From positions 62,001 to 126,000 of the forward strand of contig NZ_BILX01000012.1 in the NCBI RefSeq assembly GCF_004000785.1: 64,000 nucleotides of DNA. Direction: 5' to 3'. The notes beneath the pieces were generated by a model that saw only the letters and a list, made by a program, of their open reading frames with translations, was not told the origin of the DNA and made no database searches. The DNA is from Paenibacillus ehimensis NBRC 15659 (GTDB taxonomy: Bacteria > Bacillota > Bacilli > Paenibacillales > NBRC-103111). A program made the position numbers and the translations under genes. This document shows, piece after piece, positions 59,279 through 64,000 of this stretch (its first letter is position 1; each line of letters opens with the position of its first letter).

Positions 59279-61213
59279 ATGACGCTAGTTCAGCTTGCCC
59301 GAAAAAACATCCGGAAAAACTTCACCAACTACTTTCTGTACTTTGCTTCGATGATTTTTAGCATCGTCATCTACTTTACGTTCGTGTCGCTAAAATACGA
59401 TTCGACGATTCTGGCCACGTCGGACGGCTCGCCCAAAATCAGTTCTGCCTTTACCGGGGCTTCGGTGGTCTTGATGATTTTCGTCGCCATTTTCATCTGG
59501 TACTCCAATGCCTTCTTCACCCGCAAGCGTAAAAAAGAAGTCGGCCTGTACTCGCTGCTCGGCGTGCGGAAGAAGCAAATCGGCCGGATGCTGTTCTACG
59601 AAAACTTGATGATGGGCCTCTTGGCCCTCGTGATCGGCATATTACTCGGCTCTCTGTTGTCCCAAGGCTTTGTATCGATCTTGATGAAGGTTATGGGCTA
59701 TGACGCGGTGGCAAATTTTCGTATTTCGCCGCAAGCGGTGATCCATACGATAGTCGTATTCACCGTGATTACCGTCATTACGTCGTTCCACGGGTACCGA
59801 TTGATTTACCGGTTCAAACTCATCGAGCTGTTTCAGGCGGACAAAGAAGGGGAGCAAGAGCCCAAAGCTTCCTTGGCGATGGCGCTGTTAGCCATACTAT
59901 GCATTGGCTTCGGCTACTGGCTGGCGCTTCAAAACATACTGGAGTCCGCCGTTTGGCGAAGCATGGGCTTCATGGTGACACCGCTTGTTATCGTGGCCGC
60001 CGTGATCATAGGCACCTATTTACTGTACAGCACCTTCATCGTGTACCTGTTAAAGCTGGCACGAAAAAATAAAAAACGATTTTGGAACGGCGTTCATCTC
60101 ATCAGCACCTCCCAGCTTCTGTACCGCATGAAAGGAAACGCGCGCACGTTAACGATCATCGCGGTCCTGAGCGCGACGACACTGACGGCCGTCGGAACGG
60201 CGTACAGCTTTTATTACAACAACCGAAGCAGCGTCGCGCTTGCCGATGCGAACAGCATGATGTTTATTGCGAGCGACCAACGTACAACGAGTGAAGTTCA
60301 GGACCGGATTTCGCGCGATAAGAAGCATGAGGTTGTTTATCATGAGAGCACTCCGGCCCTGCAATTGAAAGTAGATATTACGAGCCTGAACAGCAAAATA
60401 TCCAGCGATATCGTGAGCTATACGATCCTCGCAAATTCGGCGTTTGACAAATTGGCGGAAGCTCAGCAGAGAAACGACTCGCTGTCGTTGACAGGGCAAG
60501 AAGCAGCCGTATTGGACGCGGGATATTACGAAGGGCTGTCGCCCGAATATGCAGGCTCGACGGTTTCCTTGAAGGCGAAGGAGCTTACGGAGAACGTTAC
60601 CTTCACAAGCCTGAAACGGTACAACGTCCTGAACCTCCGCACGGCGAATACGACGGTCGTCGTCAGCGATGAGGTCTTTGCCCGATTACAACAAGAAGCC
60701 CCCCTCGTGAATATAGAAGCTTACAAGATTACGCACGAGGACGACGCCAAAGCATTAACGAACGAGATTCAATCCATGCTGCCGCGGGAGGCGCATTTCT
60801 CCAGCTTTTATATGGATTACGCCGCCGGCATGGAATCGAGCGGACTCCTCATTTTTATGGGCGGATTCCTGGGGTTAGTATTTCTCGCCGCCACGGGAAG
60901 CATCATTTACTTTAAGCAGCTGACGGAAGCGGGCGCGGACAAGGATCGCTACGTCATTTTGCACAAAATCGGCGTGACCAAAAAAGAAATTCGAAAATCG
61001 GTCGCCAAACAAAGCTTATTCGTATTCGCCCTGCCGTTAATCGCGGGAATTGCGCATTGCGCCGTTGCTTTAACCGCTCTATCCAGACTCATTCAAACCA
61101 ATCTGGTGATTCCCGTCTTAATCTGCATAGGCGCCTATGCTTGCATGTATATCGTGTATTACTTCTTAACCGTCAGCACCTACTACAACATTGTGACCAA
61201 ATCCAATGCATAA
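59279..61213 (+). CDS. BceB-type FtsX-like ABC permease
   Basis: A 644-residue permease with about ten helices. The first block FTNYFLYFASMIFSIVIYFTF and the FtsX block ARTLTIIAVLSATTLTAVGTAYS are typical, with a large external domain from about 315 to 515 that in BceB proteins binds the antibiotic or sensor kinase. The last helices are GLLIFMGGFLGLVFLAATGS and VFALPLIAGIAHCAVAL. It begins at the base after the ATPase stop. Confidence 0.93.
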   Translation: MTLVQLARKNIRKNFTNYFLYFASMIFSIVIYFTFVSLKYDSTILATSDGSPKISSAFTGASVVLMIFVAIFIWYSNAFFTRKRKKEVGLYSLLGVRKKQIGRMLFYENLMMGLLALVIGILLGSLLSQGFVSILMKVMGYDAVANFRISPQAVIHTIVVFTVITVITSFHGYRLIYRFKLIELFQADKEGEQEPKASLAMALLAILCIGFGYWLALQNILESAVWRSMGFMVTPLVIVAAVIIGTYLLYSTFIVYLLKLARKNKKRFWNGVHLISTSQLLYRMKGNARTLTIIAVLSATTLTAVGTAYSFYYNNRSSVALADANSMMFIASDQRTTSEVQDRISRDKKHEVVYHESTPALQLKVDITSLNSKISSDIVSYTILANSAFDKLAEAQQRNDSLSLTGQEAAVLDAGYYEGLSPEYAGSTVSLKAKELTENVTFTSLKRYNVLNLRTANTTVVVSDEVFARLQQEAPLVNIEAYKITHEDDAKALTNEIQSMLPREAHFSSFYMDYAAGMESSGLLIFMGGFLGLVFLAATGSIIYFKQLTEAGADKDRYVILHKIGVTKKEIRKSVAKQSLFVFALPLIAGIAHCAVALTALSRLIQTNLVIPVLICIGAYACMYIVYYFLTVSTYYNIVTKSNA

Positions 61214-61232
61214 CACAGAATGGGAGAGGACT

Positions 61233-61592
61233 ATGAAAAAAATAATCATTTCTTGCATCGTCATCGCGGCTCTGGTGCTCGGAGGCTTGTTCTTATTACA
61301 GAACGTCAATCTGAACCGGTTAGGGACGGACGTCTACTATACACAGGTTCAAGGACAAGGAAAGAAGCTTGAAGATAAACTCGACAACGGAGAAATTATG
61401 GTTAGATACGAATACGAGCTGCCGGCTTTTGATAAAAACGGGCAGGAGAAGACACTGAAGTTCTCCGCCCCGAAACAGCTGCGGGAGAAAGCGTACCTCA
61501 GTTTGTTTGTGAAAGAAGACAAAGGCGTGACCTCCTACCAGGAAGTAACGAAAGAAGAGCTTCCGGGAAAAGCAAGTCAGCAATTGCAGTAA
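61233..61592 (+). CDS. YxeA-family protein
   Basis: A 119-residue protein with an N-terminal membrane or signal helix (MKKIIISCIVIAALVLGGLFLL) and a short outer domain: LGTDVYYTQVQGQGKKLEDK, VRYEYELPAFDKNGQEKTLKFSAPKQLREKAYLSLFV and SYQEVTKEELP, which is the YxeA/DUF1093 pattern. ATG 61233 follows GGGAGAGG. In Bacillus yxeA lies beside yxdLM, a Bce-like ABC transporter, and here it again follows such genes. Function unknown. Confidence 0.9.
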   Translation: MKKIIISCIVIAALVLGGLFLLQNVNLNRLGTDVYYTQVQGQGKKLEDKLDNGEIMVRYEYELPAFDKNGQEKTLKFSAPKQLREKAYLSLFVKEDKGVTSYQEVTKEELPGKASQQLQ

Positions 61593-61620
61593 ATCGAACG
61601 AGCGTAAGGAGCAAACCAAT

Positions 61621-62664
61621 ATGAACCCATCCATCTCACAGCAAGAAAGGATCGCAGCCTTAGATATCATTCGAGGGCTTGCGTTATTCGGCATCTTGTT
61701 TATCAATGTCAAAGGATATATCGTCCTCACCGAAGGCATGATAATACCGGAATATACCGGAATGAACCAAGTGATCGACACCCTGATTCTCGTGTTCGTG
61801 GAAAAGAAATTTTTCTCCATTTTCTCGTTCCTGTTCGGCGTCGGCTTTTACATCTTCGCCTCGCGCGCCGAACGCCGGGGGGACAAGCCGCTCTGGCGGT
61901 TTACCCGCCGCTTGCTGGTGCTCTTACTCATCGGCATTATTCATGCCTTTGTCTTCTGGGGCACCATCCTCCCGGTTTACGCGTTGATCGGACTGCTTCT
62001 GCTTCCGTTTTACAGGGCCAAGGTGACGACCATCCGCAATTGGCTTGGCGGAATCGCCGTTGTTTACTTGCTAGCGCTGATCTCGAAGCTCACGGTGGGG
62101 GCCGCGGTTCCTTTATCCAGCGTAGTCGATTTTGTCATCTCTGATACGACTTTGATCTTCATCATGTTTTTGGCCGGGTTCCTTGCAGCGAAGGCTGATT
62201 GGATCAGGCGGATCGGGGAGCTGAAAAAACGGATTCGCCTGGTACAGCTTGGAGCCTTGCCGGTCTTTGCCGGGCTATCGGTCTGGATCTGGACAGCGGC
62301 CCAGCATGGAACGGATGAGCTGAAGCTCATCGTTTCGTTGAGCGCCATTCCCGGAGTCTTATTATTTGTAACATCGCTGTTTTTGCTGCTTGAGCATCGG
62401 ACAGCCAGGACGATCCTTCAGCCCTTCGCACGGGTGGGCCAGATGGCGCTGACGAATTATGTCGCCCAAAGCTTAATCGGATCGCTGTTCATCTCGCTCA
62501 TGGGCCTGGAGACGGTATCCCCGGTCCATGTGGTCCTCATCGCCTGCCTGATCATGATCGTCCAGCTCATCTACAGCAGCCTGTGGTTCCGCTACTTTAA
62601 AATGGGTCCGTTGGAGAAGGCATGGCGGTTCATGACGTACGGCAGAAAACAAACCGCCAAATAA
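61621..62664 (+). CDS. DUF418 multi-pass membrane protein
   Basis: A 347-residue integral membrane protein with about eight helices. It starts RIAALDIIRGLALFGILFINVKGY, the DUF418/COG2311 signature, and ends MALTNYVAQSLIGSLFI... SLWFRYFKMGPLEKAWRFMTYG, also family-typical. GTAAGGAG precedes the ATG. Such proteins often accompany Bce-like transporters in Bacilli; the role is not established. It is probably in the same transcript as the genes before it (29-base gap). Confidence 0.88.
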   Translation: MNPSISQQERIAALDIIRGLALFGILFINVKGYIVLTEGMIIPEYTGMNQVIDTLILVFVEKKFFSIFSFLFGVGFYIFASRAERRGDKPLWRFTRRLLVLLLIGIIHAFVFWGTILPVYALIGLLLLPFYRAKVTTIRNWLGGIAVVYLLALISKLTVGAAVPLSSVVDFVISDTTLIFIMFLAGFLAAKADWIRRIGELKKRIRLVQLGALPVFAGLSVWIWTAAQHGTDELKLIVSLSAIPGVLLFVTSLFLLLEHRTARTILQPFARVGQMALTNYVAQSLIGSLFISLMGLETVSPVHVVLIACLIMIVQLIYSSLWFRYFKMGPLEKAWRFMTYGRKQTAK

Positions 62665-62824
62665 ACCCGGACAATGCGCTAAGAAGCTGATGCAGCATGG
62701 CTTACTTGCGCATTTGTTTCATGCCGCGCAACCCTATACCGCTTGATAAATGAAAGAAAGTGCCGCATACTCACACATAAACAGAGTTGCATTACATCCT
62801 TCCCTTCCCAGGAGGCCGAATGAC

Positions 62825-63532
62825 ATGTCGATCAACAAAAAGGTTTTGATTATAGACGATGAGGAAGCGATTTTGAAGCTTGTGGCCACGGTTCTGCGCA
62901 AAGAAGGCATCGAGCATGTCATTACGTCGACGACAGCGAAAGACGGCTTGGCTCAATTTGAGCAAAAGCAGCCGGATCTTGTGCTGCTCGACATTATGCT
63001 GCCGGATGGGGAAGGGTATGACGTGTGCAGGCACATTCGAGCGATCTCGAAGGTTCCGATTTTATTTTTATCCGCCAAGACGGAGGAAATCGACAAAATC
63101 TTGGGCTTTGCCATCGGCGGCGACGATTACATCACCAAGCCGTTCAGCCCCAAAGAGCTGGCTTACCGCGTGAAAGCCCAATTGCGCCGAGCCGATTATA
63201 TGCAGCCGGAGGCCGTGAAGGATACCGTCTTAACAGCGGGCCCTTTTGCGTTAAACGAACAAAAAGCGGAATTGTTAAAGAACGGGACAAGCATTGAATT
63301 AAAGCCGAAAGAGCTCGGATTAATGAAGTACTTCCTCCAGAACGTCAATAAAGTGATCAGCAAGGAAAGGCTTTACGACGCCGTCTGGGGAGAGGATTTT
63401 ATCGGCATCGACAATACGGTGATGGTTCATATCCGGAGGCTGCGGGAAAAGATTGAAGAGCAGCCTTCCCAGCCCCGCTATTTAATTACTGTCAAAGGTC
63501 TGGGCTACAAACTGGCCATCGAGGATGAATAG
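62825..63532 (+). CDS. OmpR-family response regulator
   Basis: A 235-residue regulator. The receiver domain has VLIIDDEEAILKLVATVLRKEG, phospho-acceptor Asp in LVLLDIMLPDGEGYD and the Lys in DDYITKPFSPKELA; the wHTH follows with LKPKELGLMKYFLQNVNKVISKERLYDAVWG and NTVMVHIRRLREKI. AGGAGG lies 9 bases before ATG 62825. Its probable site is the 11-bp-phased repeat in front of the ABC genes at 58435. It is followed by its kinase gene after three bases. Confidence 0.94.
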   Translation: MSINKKVLIIDDEEAILKLVATVLRKEGIEHVITSTTAKDGLAQFEQKQPDLVLLDIMLPDGEGYDVCRHIRAISKVPILFLSAKTEEIDKILGFAIGGDDYITKPFSPKELAYRVKAQLRRADYMQPEAVKDTVLTAGPFALNEQKAELLKNGTSIELKPKELGLMKYFLQNVNKVISKERLYDAVWGEDFIGIDNTVMVHIRRLREKIEEQPSQPRYLITVKGLGYKLAIEDE

Positions 63533-63535
63533 GTC

Positions 63536-64000
63536 ATGAAATGGAAGTTAACCGTAAGATATCTGATCTCCGTTGTCTTCGTCGTCATCTTCATTATTTT
63601 CATAAACCTGTTCCTTATGCTTTCATTGTTCACGGCTCAGTCTGTTTTCAATATCCCCATCTTTCAAGAAGAGGAGCACTCTCCCGAGCAATTTACACGA
63701 CAGTTTCAGGATCGAATCACGATTTCCGGGGATGCGCTGACGATTGCCGAAGCAGGCAAGGAAGAGCTAGACAGCAGGAACGCATGGATACAAATTTTGG
63801 ATGAAGCCGGCAAGGAACTTTTCCGCTACAGAGCGCCGGAAGGGTTACCGAAAAGCTACACTCCTTCGGAAATCGTGCAAATGTACAAGTACAAGGAAGT
63901 GAATGGCGAAACGACGGTCTTTGTCGGCGAGAAGAAAGCGGGCGGCCGCGCTTACAGCTATTTGATCGGGATGGAAAACCGCAGTATCAACCGGTATTTT
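63536..64000 (+). CDS. Sensor histidine kinase (partial, cut by window end)
   Basis: 155 codons are visible and remain open. The start has a basic turn and one transmembrane helix (LTVRYLISVVFVVIFIIFINLFLML), followed by about 125 residues of outer sensor domain with the segments WIQILDEAGKELFRYRAPEG and TTVFVGEKKAGGRAYSYLIGM. This is the PhoR-like layout with a real sensor, not the short intramembrane-sensing BceS type. It is three bases downstream of the response regulator and must be its partner. Confidence 0.85.
   Translation, partial: MKWKLTVRYLISVVFVVIFIIFINLFLMLSLFTAQSVFNIPIFQEEEHSPEQFTRQFQDRITISGDALTIAEAGKEELDSRNAWIQILDEAGKELFRYRAPEGLPKSYTPSEIVQMYKYKEVNGETTVFVGEKKAGGRAYSYLIGMENRSINRYF

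Overview
The window looks like the chromosome of a spore-forming Firmicute of the Paenibacillus/Cohnella kind. The grounds are a fairly high-GC backbone, strong AGGAGG-type ribosome binding sites with some TTG and GTG starts, two YjcZ-type sporulation mini-proteins, a Spo0E-family phosphatase, copper-amine-oxidase-type stalk domains, a YxeA/Bce-type transporter cluster, and an alkA / adaA-adaB divergon laid out as in Bacillus subtilis. No rRNA, tRNA or CRISPR array was seen.

Layout. 1-4.9 kb: end of a sugar ABC system (permease tail, lipoprotein binding protein), a LacI regulator, a BadF/NagK-type sugar kinase and a GH4 6-phospho-glycosidase. 5.1-8.5 kb: two unknown proteins, glutaminyl-tRNA synthetase and YnfA. 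8.6-10.2 kb: a TetR/VOC pair flanked by direct repeats. 10.2-16.1 kb: an A/T-rich accessory island with a phased GTATAC array, an XRE regulator, an RRNPP-like HTH-TPR receptor (frameshifted), a 41-codon secreted pro-peptide gene that was not in the usual size range, a Spo0E-like phosphatase, a small partner ORF, a DUF3139-like protein, a secreted amidase-domain protein and a decayed IS1182-type transposase. 16.2-22 kb: YjcZ protein, histidine kinase/response regulator pair, unknown secreted protein, PAS-PAS-GGDEF-EAL protein. 22-27 kb: DNA alkylation repair (alkA, adaA, adaB), an MFS exporter, RsgA. 27-34 kb: secreted DUF3298 protein, WYL regulator with DinB, YjcZ, LysR with dapA, glutamate dehydrogenase.

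34-45 kb: unknown proteins, a MarR regulator with twin operators, general stress protein, UDG-family protein, FAD oxidoreductase, a broken cupin gene, a CMD protein with a TPP enzyme, and a second GGDEF-EAL protein. 45-52 kb: HelD, a Tat-exported beta-helix protein and a GH18 chitinase. 52-56 kb: a complete fixABCX electron-bifurcation operon. 56-58.3 kb: TetR plus DHA2 efflux pump with a clean palindromic operator. 58.5-64 kb: a BceAB-type ABC exporter, YxeA, DUF418 membrane protein, and a response regulator/kinase pair whose probable operator (11-bp phased repeats) lies in front of the ABC genes.

The most interesting part is the 10.8-13.3 kb island: a peptide-pheromone receptor gene overlapping a secreted-peptide gene and followed by a Spo0E-type phosphatase, which suggests a cell-cell signalling cassette tied to sporulation control. 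The receptor carries a one-base frameshift, so it may be a dying or phase-variable copy. All functional names rest on reading motifs by eye; no database search was run.
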